Shown here in pieces: positions 35,670-44,898 of a DNA stretch of 64,000 nucleotides. Where the stretch lies: positions 806,001 to 870,000 of the forward strand of contig NZ_VSRV01000001.1 in assembly GCF_008122525.1 (NCBI RefSeq), given 5' to 3'. The notes below the pieces were generated by a model. That model made no database searches. It had not been told where the DNA came from and worked only from the letters and a program-made list of their open reading frames with translations. The first letter of the stretch is position 1, and every line of letters starts with the position of its first letter. This DNA comes from Marinomonas sp. IMCC 4694 (lineage in GTDB: Bacteria > Pseudomonadota > Gammaproteobacteria > Pseudomonadales > Marinomonadaceae). Both the position numbers and the translations under genes were made by a program.

Positions 35670-36676
35670 AAGCGCTGATTCGCGCCGATGCGTCGGTCGA
35701 GCTCGGCATGGGACATAGGGTGCGTTGCCAAGCATTAGCGCATGCGTTTACGCAATTAGGCTGGCATTGTCACTTTGTTGTTGATCGTCGCTATGAGGCT
35801 TTTTCGGCGTCAGAGGATTACCTGATTGATCGAGAAGAAGAAGGTATCGCCTTGGCGAAAACCGCTGATTTGATGATAGTAGATCATTATGGATACAGTG
35901 CCGACGCGATTAACGCCTTGTTTGAGGTTCAGCCGGCTCTCTTAGTGCTGGACGATATGAATGACCGTGGCAACTTCTCCGCCAAATGGTTGCTCAATCC
36001 ACTTAATGAAACCTATTCCACCCATGTTGAGCATCCATTAACCGGCCGTCAGTACGCCTTGCTGCGACCTGAATTTCTAGCGCGATCTACTCAGCGTCAA
36101 CATTGTCATGCTTCAAACCAACTATTGATTACCCTTGGCGGAACCGACCCGCTGGCGTTAACCTTGCCTATTTTGCAGGCACTCAAAGCAAGAGGGTTTC
36201 CGCTCAATGCGATTCAAGTGTTGTTAGGCGCCAAGGCAAACAACGCCGCAGCGGTGAAACAGTTTTGCGATGTGAATCAGATCGCACTGGAACAAGGTTT
36301 ATCCGATGTGACACCGCTCATGAGCCGAGCAAAAATGGCCATTTCGGCCGCGGGCGGTACTTTATTTGAGTTGGCGTATTTTGGTGTGCCGACTTTGTTT
36401 GCTCAAACTGCCGACAACCAAACGCGTTCGCTGCAACAGCACGTGCCCTTGGGCTGGTGTGACTCAGTACGATTTGACTCAGTAGGCTTTGACACTGTGG
36501 CGCCACTTGAGCAAGCCGCTCAGGTGGCGTGTCTAGTGCAAAGGTTGGAACAAAAATGGCACGATAAAACCTGGCAACAAGCCGCACGCAACATCGCGCA
36601 GCAATGCGTTGATGGTCGAGGAGCGGAGCGTGTCGCCAAACAGGTGACGCATTATTTTATCCATCAACAAAACTGA
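35666..36676 (+). CDS. pseG: UDP-2,4-diacetamido-2,4,6-trideoxy-beta-L-altropyranose hydrolase
   Basis: Removes UDP from the sugar nucleotide before PseI. It has a GT-B-like fold with KALIRADASVELGMGHRVRC at the start, LMIVDHYGYSADAI, LLNPLNETY, LLITLGGTDPLALTLPILQA and ISAAGGTLFELAYFGVPTLF. The GTG at 35666 gives the typical start and overlaps the pseI stop. At 336 residues it is longer than Campylobacter PseG, but no acetyltransferase (PseH) domain is visible in it. Confidence 0.92.
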   Translation: MKALIRADASVELGMGHRVRCQALAHAFTQLGWHCHFVVDRRYEAFSASEDYLIDREEEGIALAKTADLMIVDHYGYSADAINALFEVQPALLVLDDMNDRGNFSAKWLLNPLNETYSTHVEHPLTGRQYALLRPEFLARSTQRQHCHASNQLLITLGGTDPLALTLPILQALKARGFPLNAIQVLLGAKANNAAAVKQFCDVNQIALEQGLSDVTPLMSRAKMAISAAGGTLFELAYFGVPTLFAQTADNQTRSLQQHVPLGWCDSVRFDSVGFDTVAPLEQAAQVACLVQRLEQKWHDKTWQQAARNIAQQCVDGRGAERVAKQVTHYFIHQQN

Positions 36677-36680
36677 TTGT

Positions 36681-37382
36681 TCATGACAGGTTCAACTTCG
36701 ATGCTTTTTTTAACAGCATAATTTGCGTAAGTCGCAGCCAGTCTTCTTCTGTGTCCAAGTCTTGAATGCGGTGTCTTGGTAACATCAAAGGCAAGGAGTG
36801 CGGCCCAAAAATCGCCTTATCGAACCAGTCTTGCGTGCGTGCCCAATAAAACTGGCCTGCATCATGTAGCGCTTCCACCAAATCTTGCGATCTTGATTGG
36901 ATATGTTCAGGAAACATGGGCGCCAGTTCGCCTGTGGCGGTTATATGCAAGGCGCGCTGAATAGGAAACCCAAAAGTAGTAGCTGAAAAGCAAAAGCCTT
37001 CAATGTGAGCCAGTTGTGCTTGGCCTTGCTGTAAATCGGCAGGCGTTAACAGGGGGCACGTCGCATAAATCAAACAGGCTTCGTCTGGTTCGTTCCCTTC
37101 GTGGATCAAATACTGCAAGGCATGCTGCATCACGGGCGTGGTGCCGGTCATGTGATCGGATAAATCCGCTGGCCGTAAAAAAGGCGTTTCGGCGCCGAAC
37201 GCTTGGGCAACCGCGGCAATATTGGTATCGTCAGTAGACACAATCACCCGATCAAACAAGCCTGACGCCAGCGCGGTTTCGATGGAATACGCAATCAGCG
37301 GTTTACCATCGAGTAAACGAATATTTTTTTTGGGAATGCGTTGGGAGCCACCACGGGCTGGAATCACGGCTACACGAGTCAT
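36681..37382 (-). CDS. pseF: pseudaminic acid cytidylyltransferase
   Basis: Activates pseudaminic acid as CMP-Pse. CMP-sugar synthetase motif VAVIPARGGSQRIPKKNIRL, then KPLIAYSIETALASGLFDRV and VIVSTDDTNIAAVA. 233 residues. It ends 4 bp from the convergent pseG and abuts pseC (stop and start adjacent), with pseB-pseC-pseF in pathway-compatible order. Confidence 0.94.
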   Translation of the reverse strand: MTRVAVIPARGGSQRIPKKNIRLLDGKPLIAYSIETALASGLFDRVIVSTDDTNIAAVAQAFGAETPFLRPADLSDHMTGTTPVMQHALQYLIHEGNEPDEACLIYATCPLLTPADLQQGQAQLAHIEGFCFSATTFGFPIQRALHITATGELAPMFPEHIQSRSQDLVEALHDAGQFYWARTQDWFDKAIFGPHSLPLMLPRHRIQDLDTEEDWLRLTQIMLLKKASKLNLS

Positions 37383-38606
37383 TTACTTGATGCCTTGTTC
37401 AGCTAACGCGTGTGTTAAAACCGCCACCACATGGTACTGCTGTGCGGGGGTTAAGCCAACAAACAGAGGCAAACTCAGCGTGCGATGGTAATAGTCTTCC
37501 GCCACGGGGAAATCTCCCCAAGTAAAGCCCAGCGCCTGAAAGTAGGGCTGAGTATGCACTGGTATGTAGTGAACCTGCGTGCCAATATTCGCTGATCGTA
37601 AGGCATCAAACACTGCTTTGCGCGCCGATATATGCGATTGTGGCAACAAAATCGGATACAAATGCAACGACGACCGGCTGTCGTTGGATTGATACGGTAA
37701 GGTGATTGGCAAATCCCTTAATAGCTCCGCGTATAAAGCGAATTGCTGGTGGCGTTGGGCAATAAAGTCGTCCAATTTTGCCAACTGAGACAACCCCAAC
37801 GCCGCTTGCAGCTCCGTCATGCGGTAATTGAACCCCAATGTGTGCTGTTCGTAATACCAGTCGCCCGGTGTCTGGGTCAATTCGTCTGGGGATTTTGTGA
37901 TGCCTTGATGCGCGTGCGTGCGCATGTGTTTAGCCAGTTGCTCGTGGTTGGTCAGCGCCATGCCGCCTTCGGCTGAGGTGATGATTTTCACCGGATGAAA
38001 GCTAAACACACAAATGTCGCTGAGATGGCTGTTGCCCACATAATCGCCTTGGTAGAGCGCGCCAATCCCATGGGATGCGTCTTCGATGATGCGAAAGCCA
38101 TACTCTTGCGATAACTGATGAATGGCCAACATGTCACAAGATTGACCCGCGAAATGCACTGGAATCACCACGTTAGGCAATGTATTGCTGAGCTTGGCGA
38201 GCGCTAATTTGTCCGCCAGCTTGTTGGCGCATAAATTGTAAGTATGCGGATCAATGTCGACAAAATCGACCGACGCACCACAGTAACGAGCGCAATTGGC
38301 CGACGCAATAAAGGTATTAGGCGACGTCCACACTCGATCGTCTGCTGTTACGCCCAATGCCAAACACGCCAAATGCAGCGCCGATGTCGCACTGTTTACT
38401 GCAACGGCATACTGGGCACCGACCTTGTTGGCCACGGCTTGCTCGAATTCTGCAACACAAGGGCCTTGCGTGAGAAAGTCAGATTGCAGCGTTTTGACGA
38501 CGGCTGCTATGTCCTCTTTGCTGATGGATTGGCGGCCATAAGGGATGAAATCTGTGTTTATTACAGCCGTGTTCATCAATTCAGCGTGCTTCTTAATGTG
38601 CGTCAT
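37383..38606 (-). CDS. pseC: UDP-4-amino-4,6-dideoxy-N-acetyl-beta-L-altrosamine transaminase
   Basis: PLP-dependent DegT/DnrJ/EryC1 aminotransferase for the second Pse step. Motifs: FIPYGRQSISKEDIAAVVKT, AVNSATSALHLACLALGV, EDASHGIGALYQGDYVG and the PLP-lysine region VFSFHPVKIITSAEGGMALT. The ATG at 38606 overlaps pseB by 14 bp; the ATG at 38576 (MNTAVINTDF) is an alternative start without an obvious ribosome site. Confidence 0.94.
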   Translation of the reverse strand: MTHIKKHAELMNTAVINTDFIPYGRQSISKEDIAAVVKTLQSDFLTQGPCVAEFEQAVANKVGAQYAVAVNSATSALHLACLALGVTADDRVWTSPNTFIASANCARYCGASVDFVDIDPHTYNLCANKLADKLALAKLSNTLPNVVIPVHFAGQSCDMLAIHQLSQEYGFRIIEDASHGIGALYQGDYVGNSHLSDICVFSFHPVKIITSAEGGMALTNHEQLAKHMRTHAHQGITKSPDELTQTPGDWYYEQHTLGFNYRMTELQAALGLSQLAKLDDFIAQRHQQFALYAELLRDLPITLPYQSNDSRSSLHLYPILLPQSHISARKAVFDALRSANIGTQVHYIPVHTQPYFQALGFTWGDFPVAEDYYHRTLSLPLFVGLTPAQQYHVVAVLTHALAEQGIK

Positions 38607-39588
38607 CGAAGGTTAAAATCTCTTCAATACTCAAAAAGTGCGGGTTGTTACCCGATTGGTATTCGTAACCTGGCTCCACAAGCGTTCCTATTTCATTTAA
38701 TCGGCTGTGACCGAAATCCATATCATCTTGGTAAAATTTAATACTGGGCGAAATCACATAATGGTCTTTAAATTCATAGGTGTGATAAGAATCGTCAGCA
38801 GGACACATGACCTCATGGAGCTTTTCGCCAGGGCGAATGCCCACGTTTTTAGTGGGCAAATGGGGCGCGTAGGCCGCGGCCAAATCCAAAATTCGTACAG
38901 ACGGAATTTTGGGAATAAAAATCTCACCACCGTGCATGCGTTGGAAGTTTTTTAACACAAAATCCACGCCCATGGGCAAAGTGATCCAAAAGCGTGTCAT
39001 ATCTGGGTGGGTGATGGGAATGGACTCGGCACCATCGGTTACGAGTTTTTGGAAAAACGGCACCACAGAGCCGCGAGAGCCGACCACATTGCCGTAGCGC
39101 ACCACAGAGAATCGTGTACGACCTTGGCCAACCATGTTGTTGGCCGCCACAAACAGTTTATCGGAAGCGAGTTTAGTGGCGCCATATAAATTGATTGGTG
39201 CTGCGGCTTTGTCGGTGGAAAGAGCAATGACTTTTTCGACGTTATTGGCAATGGCCGCCGCAATCACATTTTCCGCTCCGTGAATGTTGGTTTTGATGCA
39301 TTCCATCGGGTTGTATTCCGCGGCGGGCACCTGCTTTAACGCAGCGGCATGAATGACAAAATCCACATCGCGCATGGCTTGCGTCATGCGGTCTTTGTCG
39401 CGTACATCACCAATAAAATAACGCATACAAGGGGCATCAAAATCTTGCTGCATTTCGTATTGTTTTAGCTCGTCACGAGAATAAATCACCAGACGCTTGG
39501 GTTGGTAGTTGGCCAATAATGTTTTGACATACTCGCGGCCAAAAGAACCGGTTCCGCCTGTAATCAGGATACTTTTGTTGTTGAACAT
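38593..39588 (-). CDS. pseB: UDP-N-acetylglucosamine 4,6-dehydratase (inverting)
   Basis: First enzyme of pseudaminic acid synthesis. Short-chain dehydrogenase fold: ILITGGTGSFGREYVKTLLA, YFIGDVRDKDRM, VIHAAALKQVPAAEYNPMEC, LSTDKAAAPINLYGATKLAS. The MFNNKS start at 39588 is the usual one; a TTG at 39606 only adds six residues. 331 residues. Confidence 0.95.
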   Translation of the reverse strand: MFNNKSILITGGTGSFGREYVKTLLANYQPKRLVIYSRDELKQYEMQQDFDAPCMRYFIGDVRDKDRMTQAMRDVDFVIHAAALKQVPAAEYNPMECIKTNIHGAENVIAAAIANNVEKVIALSTDKAAAPINLYGATKLASDKLFVAANNMVGQGRTRFSVVRYGNVVGSRGSVVPFFQKLVTDGAESIPITHPDMTRFWITLPMGVDFVLKNFQRMHGGEIFIPKIPSVRILDLAAAYAPHLPTKNVGIRPGEKLHEVMCPADDSYHTYEFKDHYVISPSIKFYQDDMDFGHSRLNEIGTLVEPGYEYQSGNNPHFLSIEEILTFDDAH

Positions 39589-39718
39589 GTTGTTATACCA
39601 GGCCAAAAGGTGAAAAGTGTTGATGTCGACTCTTTGTCGTTATTCAGGTTATGAAAAGTATAATTGTACAAAGAATGTTTCTAATGTATCGACCTTTTTT
39701 GACAAAACATTAATGAAA

Positions 39719-40306
39719 TCAACTATTCCCTTGTTGTGCTTTTATTGTAAGTTGTCGCGCCACGCAGGCCTCAATGTGATCATTGACCATGCCAGTGGCT
39801 TGCATAAAAGCATAGCAGGTGGTTGGGCCAAGAAATTTGAAGCCGCGTTTTTTTAAGTCCTTAGCGAATCGTGTAGACAGCTCAGTCACCGCAGGGCCAT
39901 CAGTATGATGCTTCAGAGGATTGTTTATGATTTGATGATCACTAAACGCCCAGTAATAGTCGCTAAAAGAGCCGAAGGCGTCGACAATGTCTAAAAACGC
40001 TTTGGCGTTGTTAATGGTCGCTTCTATCTTGGCGCGATGGCGAACAATACGCTCATCGACTAATAAGCGTGCCACGTCGTTTTCGTTCATAGCGGCGACT
40101 TTAACCGGGTCGAAATTATGAAAAAGTGCTCGGTAGCCCTCACGTTTGCGTAAAATAGTGATCCAACTGAGGCCGGCTTGGGCGCTTTCGAGTACAATGC
40201 ATTCAAATAAAGAGTGGTCGTCGTAAATGGGTCGTCCCCATTCGTGATCATGGTAATCCATGTATTCAGGCGATCCCAAACACCAAGCGCAACGTATTGT
40301 TTCCAT
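39719..40306 (-). CDS. tag: DNA-3-methyladenine glycosylase I
   Basis: Base-excision repair enzyme for 3-methyladenine. Starts with IRCAWCLGSPEYMDYHDHEW then GRPIYDDHSLFECIVLESAQ and AGLSWITILRKREGYR. The C-terminal part has FLGPTTCYAFMQATGMVNDH. Zinc-ligand Cys and His residues (Cys6 and the terminal His/Cys pairs) are in place. 195 residues. Confidence 0.96.
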   Translation of the reverse strand: METIRCAWCLGSPEYMDYHDHEWGRPIYDDHSLFECIVLESAQAGLSWITILRKREGYRALFHNFDPVKVAAMNENDVARLLVDERIVRHRAKIEATINNAKAFLDIVDAFGSFSDYYWAFSDHQIINNPLKHHTDGPAVTELSTRFAKDLKKRGFKFLGPTTCYAFMQATGMVNDHIEACVARQLTIKAQQGNS

Positions 40307-40358
40307 AAAATTACCCTATTTAAACGAGATACTTTTTAAGTTTTTAAGACGAGATACT

Positions 40359-40979
40359 ATGACCTTTAAACCAACCTATAGCAAAAAAGACGTGGAAGTT
40401 TTAAAAGACGAGTGTCTTTATAAAGGCTTTTTTGAAATGCGCAAACTGACTTTGCGTCATCGCCAGTTCAACGGCGGCTGGAGCAAACCCATGCAGCGGG
40501 AAATGATGGTGCGCAACGATGCTGTCTGTGTGCTGTTGTTTGACCCAGTAGCAAACAAAATACTGCTGATCGAGCAATTTCGCCCTGCGGTGATACGAAG
40601 CGAATCGCCATGGTTGCTAGAAGTGGTGGCGGGTATGGTTGAAGAGGGCGAAAGTGACGAAGTGGTGGCACGCCGAGAAGCGTTTGAAGAAGCGGGAGTC
40701 ACCGTTAAACGCTTGGAATACATGTTTAAGTTTGTGCCGTCTCCCGGTGGATTGATGGAATACTTGCGTATGTACGTCGCAGAGTTCGATGCCAACCAAG
40801 TGGATCTGACTCAGTCTTATGGTTTGGATAATGAAAACGAAGACATCAAACTGCATTTGTTGGACGCTAACGACGCCGTTGAGTTACTCAAATACGACAT
40901 TGAAAACGCCAGCACTATCATGGCATTACAGTGGTTTGCGCTGAATAAAGCCGATTTACTGGCGCGTTGGGGTTGCTGA
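40359..40979 (+). CDS. nudF: ADP-ribose pyrophosphatase (Nudix)
   Basis: Hydrolyses ADP-ribose. The Nudix box is complete: GMVEEGESDEVVARREAF continuing EEAG. KILLIEQFRPAVIRSESPWL precedes it. The ATG at 40359 starts MTFKPTYSKKDV; an upstream in-frame extension overlaps tag and is rejected. It begins the nudF-yqiB-yqiA-parE group known from E. coli. Confidence 0.94.
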   Translation: MTFKPTYSKKDVEVLKDECLYKGFFEMRKLTLRHRQFNGGWSKPMQREMMVRNDAVCVLLFDPVANKILLIEQFRPAVIRSESPWLLEVVAGMVEEGESDEVVARREAFEEAGVTVKRLEYMFKFVPSPGGLMEYLRMYVAEFDANQVDLTQSYGLDNENEDIKLHLLDANDAVELLKYDIENASTIMALQWFALNKADLLARWGC

Positions 40980-40981
40980 TT

Positions 40982-41464
40982 ATGGCCGATACTTCCTATT
41001 CGTTGAAAAAAAACCGTCAATACGTACCGAATTTGGTCAGTTTACAGCAACTGGGCGAGCTGAATTATCGTCGCATGAACAAGCTCATCCGTGGTCAAGA
41101 AGAAATGAGCGCCTGGTGTTTTTCCGTTCATACATCGGGCGATCAAGAAAGTCGTTTGCGGTTGACCTTAGGCAAAGAAAGCCGCTTCACATCGGAAATC
41201 ACCTTAGAGTTCGGCCCAGAAATGCAGCAAAAATTGCTGTTTAAAACCACCTTGTTAATGACAGTTCGTTTGTACCACGATGTGGGCATCGCAGAAATCA
41301 CCGATGGACACCGCCAATACAGCGGCGTGTACCCTTATCCTAACGACGCCATGCTACACCGGGACGAGAAATTTCGCTTGAATCAGCAACTGGCTGATTT
41401 ATTGGAATTGTGTTTAAAGCACGGTCATCGGTTGAATCATGTGATCTCTTTTGAGTTTACGTAA
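40982..41464 (+). CDS. yqiB: DUF1249 family protein (YqiB-like)
   Basis: 160 residues beginning MADTSYSLKKNRQYVPNLVS, with ELNYRRMNKLIRGQEE and a C-terminal LNQQLADLLELCLKHGHRLN. Function is unknown in the family. Identification rests on sequence pattern and on position between nudF and yqiA. cpdA, which lies here in E. coli, is absent. Confidence 0.88.
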   Translation: MADTSYSLKKNRQYVPNLVSLQQLGELNYRRMNKLIRGQEEMSAWCFSVHTSGDQESRLRLTLGKESRFTSEITLEFGPEMQQKLLFKTTLLMTVRLYHDVGIAEITDGHRQYSGVYPYPNDAMLHRDEKFRLNQQLADLLELCLKHGHRLNHVISFEFT

Positions 41465-41488
41465 AGGTTGATAAAACAGTGAGTTCCT

Positions 41489-42070
41489 ATGCCAGTACTG
41501 CTCTATATTCACTGGTTTAACAGTTCAGATCGGTCTCATAAAGCGACGGTGCTGATGGACGCGGCGGCGAAAATGGGGCAACCCAATGCCGTGCTTTCGC
41601 CGTGTTTGTCGTGGCAGCCAGCCAAAGCCATTGCTCAGCTTGAAGCCATGATAGAAAAGAATTTGTCTCAAGGGGTGACCTTGATAGGCAGCTCGCTGGG
41701 CGGCTTCTACGCGGCTTTTTTGGCGGAAAAGTACCACCTAAATACCGTGCTAGTGAACCCTGCGGTGCAAGCACCTACGCTGTTAACGCGACACTTAGGG
41801 CACCAACAAAACCCTTACACCAACGAAGCATACGAATTGACTGGGGCACACATGTTGGAACTGGAAAACTTGGTGATTGCCCAGCCCACGCCAAAACGTT
41901 ATTGGCTCATGGTTCAAGAAGGCGACGAGGTATTAGATTATCGCGCGGCGTTAACTGCGTTCCCCCAAGTTGCACGGCTCACACAAGAAGCCGGCGGCGA
42001 TCACAGATTCGTCGATTTTGAGCGTTTTACGGGTGATATTTTACGCTTTGCCCAAATAATCACCGACTAA
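41489..42070 (+). CDS. yqiA: YqiA-type alpha/beta-hydrolase esterase
   Basis: 193 residues. Short hydrolase with nucleophile elbow GSSLGGFYAAFLAEKY (Ser in GxSxGG), start PVLLYIHWFNSSDRSHKATV and C-terminal GGDHRFVDFERF supplying the catalytic His, with Asp in VQEGDEVLDYR. Esterase on short acyl esters in E. coli; physiological role unclear. Next to parE as in E. coli. Confidence 0.92.
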   Translation: MPVLLYIHWFNSSDRSHKATVLMDAAAKMGQPNAVLSPCLSWQPAKAIAQLEAMIEKNLSQGVTLIGSSLGGFYAAFLAEKYHLNTVLVNPAVQAPTLLTRHLGHQQNPYTNEAYELTGAHMLELENLVIAQPTPKRYWLMVQEGDEVLDYRAALTAFPQVARLTQEAGGDHRFVDFERFTGDILRFAQIITD

Positions 42071-42198
42071 ACGACGGCTTTTATCAGAGCGTTTCACACG
42101 GTACAAAACCAATGATAGACTCTGTCCCATCGTATTTACATTAAAAAGCGTTATGCTATTTTTCTTCGCAGCGCTCGATCACATTGGAAATCACACGC

Positions 42199-44097
42199 AT
42201 GTCGGCAACAGAATACAACGCGGGATCTATCGAAGTTCTCAGCGGTTTAGAACCGGTTCAAAAACGCCCGGGGATGTACACAGACACCACACGGCCAAAC
42301 CACCTAGGGCAAGAAGTGATTGATAACTCGGTGGATGAAGCCCTCGCGGGTCATGCGGACCGCATCGAAGTCATTTTATACAAAGACGGCTCGTTGAGTG
42401 TGGAAGACAACGGCCGCGGTATGCCCGTCGACATTCATCCAGAAGAAGGCATTTCGGGGGTTGAGTTGATTTTGACCAAGCTCCACGCAGGCGGCAAATT
42501 TTCTGGCGATAACTACCAGTTTTCCGGTGGTTTGCACGGTGTGGGTGTGTCTGTGGTCAACGCCTTGTCGACGTCTTTAGAAGTGTGGGTGCGACGCAAT
42601 GGCATTCAATATCACATAGGTTTTGAGCATGGCTTTAAAACGTCCGAATTAAAAGAAATCGGCACCGTTGGCAAAAAGAACACCGGCACCAAGGTGAAAT
42701 TCACCGCCGACACCAAATATTTTGACAGCCCAAAATTCTCCTTGTCACGCCTGAAGCACTTGCTCAAAGCCAAAGCGGTATTGTGCTCTGGCTTGCACGT
42801 GGTCTTCATTGACCAAAGTGGCAGTACAGAAGTCCGCGAAGAATGGTTTTACCAAGATGGCTTAAAAGATTACTTGGCTTCAGCCAACGAAGGTTTTGTG
42901 CTCTTGCCTGATGAGCCATTTATTGGCGGTTTGAGTGAGAAAACCCAAGGCGTTGATTGGGCCGTGCAATGGTTGCCCGAAGGCGGCGATTTGGTTACGG
43001 AAAGTTACGTTAACCTGATCCCCACGGCGCAAGGCGGCACCCATGTGAATGGTCTGCGTACCGGCTTATTAGAAGCGATGCGAGAGTTTTGCGACTTTCA
43101 TAGCTTGTTGCCCCGTGGCATTAAATTGGCCGCAGAAGATGTGTGGGATCGGTGCAGTTATGTGTTGTCGGCGAAACTTCAAGAGCCTCAGTTTTCGGGG
43201 CAAACCAAAGAACGTTTGTCGTCGCGTCAAATCGTGGCGTTTATTTCAGCGACCGTAAAAGACGCCTTTAGCTTGTGGCTAAACTCCCATGTGGAAGACG
43301 GCAAAAAGATTGCGGATATTGTGATCAATAGCGCGCAAAAACGTCTGCGTGCGAGCAAAAAAGTTGTACGTAAAAAAATCACCCAAGGCCCGGCTTTACC
43401 GGGGAAATTAGCCGATTGTTCTGGACAAGATACTTCTCGAAGCGAATTGTTTTTAGTCGAAGGTGACTCGGCGGGAGGCTCGGCTAAGCAAGCCCGTGAA
43501 AAAGACTTTCAAGCCATTTTGCCATTGCGCGGTAAGATCTTGAACACATGGGAAGTGGATTCAAACCAAGTGCTGGCGTCGCAAGAAATACACGACATGT
43601 CCGTTGCAATTGGCGTGGACCCTGGCGACGATGATTTAAGCGGTTTGCGTTATGGCAAAATTTGTATATTAGCCGATGCGGATTCCGATGGTTTGCACAT
43701 CGCCACCTTGATCTGTGCCTTGTTTGTGAAGCATTTTCCGGCTTTGGTGAATAATGGGCATGTATTCGTGGCGATGCCACCCTTGTATCGAATCGACTTG
43801 GGCAAAGAAGTCTACTACGCCCTAGACGACGAGGAAAAAGACATCACTCTGCACAAAATTGCCGCTGAAAACAAACGCGGTACTCCCAATGTACAGCGCT
43901 TTAAGGGTTTGGGCGAAATGAACCCATCTCAGCTGCGCGAAACCACCATGGCACCGGATACACGTCGCTTAATTCAGCTCACCATGGAAGACAAACCAAA
44001 CACCGACGAATTACTCGACAAACTACTGTCGAAGAAGCGCGCCGGCGACCGCAAACATTGGCTAGAAACCTATGGCAACTTAGCGATTGTGGATTAA
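42199..44097 (+). CDS. parE: DNA topoisomerase IV subunit B
   Basis: ATPase subunit of topoisomerase IV, which decatenates daughter chromosomes. GHKL ATPase region: LSGLEPVQKRPGMYTDTTRP, ADRIEVILYKDGSLSVEDNG, GGLHGVGVSVVNALS. Toprim region: ELFLVEGDSAGGSAKQAREK and ILADADSDGLHIATL. The C-terminus has QRFKGLGEMNPSQLRET. 632 residues. ATG at 42199 chosen over TTG 42184. parC is not in the window. Confidence 0.97.
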   Translation: MSATEYNAGSIEVLSGLEPVQKRPGMYTDTTRPNHLGQEVIDNSVDEALAGHADRIEVILYKDGSLSVEDNGRGMPVDIHPEEGISGVELILTKLHAGGKFSGDNYQFSGGLHGVGVSVVNALSTSLEVWVRRNGIQYHIGFEHGFKTSELKEIGTVGKKNTGTKVKFTADTKYFDSPKFSLSRLKHLLKAKAVLCSGLHVVFIDQSGSTEVREEWFYQDGLKDYLASANEGFVLLPDEPFIGGLSEKTQGVDWAVQWLPEGGDLVTESYVNLIPTAQGGTHVNGLRTGLLEAMREFCDFHSLLPRGIKLAAEDVWDRCSYVLSAKLQEPQFSGQTKERLSSRQIVAFISATVKDAFSLWLNSHVEDGKKIADIVINSAQKRLRASKKVVRKKITQGPALPGKLADCSGQDTSRSELFLVEGDSAGGSAKQAREKDFQAILPLRGKILNTWEVDSNQVLASQEIHDMSVAIGVDPGDDDLSGLRYGKICILADADSDGLHIATLICALFVKHFPALVNNGHVFVAMPPLYRIDLGKEVYYALDDEEKDITLHKIAAENKRGTPNVQRFKGLGEMNPSQLRETTMAPDTRRLIQLTMEDKPNTDELLDKLLSKKRAGDRKHWLETYGNLAIVD

Positions 44098-44154
44098 AAA
44101 CGGTGATCCAGTCGTTACGATAATCACGGCCTCCAACTAAATGGAAACGATGTA

Positions 44155-44769
44155 ATGTCTCAAGAAAAAGATGACGATGTCATCAGCGAAGAAGTACTTT
44201 ATGAAAAAATAGACCATTATTTACTGACGTTCGGCACAGATCGTTCACTCATGTGTGTGTCCGAACTGGATGGTTTTTTAACCGCGCTAGGGTGTTCCAT
44301 GCAAGAGCTTGAGCCCGATGTTTGGCTGAATGCCATCTGGGGTGCAGATGAAGACCAGCCTGTGTGGGAATCCACCGAACAAGAAGACGAGTTTTTGAGC
44401 TTGGTGTTGATCATGTACATGGAAACCATGAACAGCTTGCTGTTTGGCGATTTTTACCCGGTGTACTTAGAACAAGAAGTCGATGGCGTATACAGTTTGC
44501 TGGTGGAAGAGTGGTGTGTGGGTTTTGTGCGAGGCGCTAAGTTAATCGGCATGGGAATCGGCGGTGATCGGGCCTTTTTTGATGATGTATTGGCCCCTGT
44601 GCGTTTATTTGGCACCGAAGCCGGCTGGGAAAAGCTCGAGACCATGGTCGACGCGGAAGTCTCGTTTTGGCGAGACAATTTAGAACCGTCGATTTTGCGA
44701 TTGGTAACGCATTATCACCCAGAAATTAAAGCTGGCATAAAAGACACTCAAACTCGCACATTGCATTGA
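44155..44769 (+). CDS. YecA/UPF0149 family protein
   Basis: 204 residues, acidic. It has the UPF0149 layout: VSELDGFLTALGCSMQELEP and WLNAIWG in the first half, VEEWCVGFVRGAKLIGMGIG in the middle. A C-terminal SEC-C zinc motif is not apparent. Function not established. It starts 57 bp after parE. Confidence 0.8.
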   Translation: MSQEKDDDVISEEVLYEKIDHYLLTFGTDRSLMCVSELDGFLTALGCSMQELEPDVWLNAIWGADEDQPVWESTEQEDEFLSLVLIMYMETMNSLLFGDFYPVYLEQEVDGVYSLLVEEWCVGFVRGAKLIGMGIGGDRAFFDDVLAPVRLFGTEAGWEKLETMVDAEVSFWRDNLEPSILRLVTHYHPEIKAGIKDTQTRTLH

Positions 44770-44815
44770 GTATTCTGAGCTTAATACGACCACTGAATTT
44801 TACTGTGTAGATCAC

Positions 44816-44852
44816 AAAAAGCGTGGTAGTCACTGTGACTGCCACGCTTTTT
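44816..44852. terminator. bidirectional intrinsic terminator
   Basis: A-tract, GCGTGGTAGTCA, CTG loop, TGACTGCCACGC, T-tract: a long stem with one mismatch, placed between the convergent YecA-like and aminotransferase genes. Confidence 0.92.
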
Positions 44853-44898
44853 ATTGATCAGTGTAATGGTCAATTAAACCGTCAATATAACGGCCAAT

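Noticed and set aside
39617..39856. Plus-strand ORF overlapping the end of tag
   Set aside because: It is antisense to a well-supported gene and has no recognisable product.
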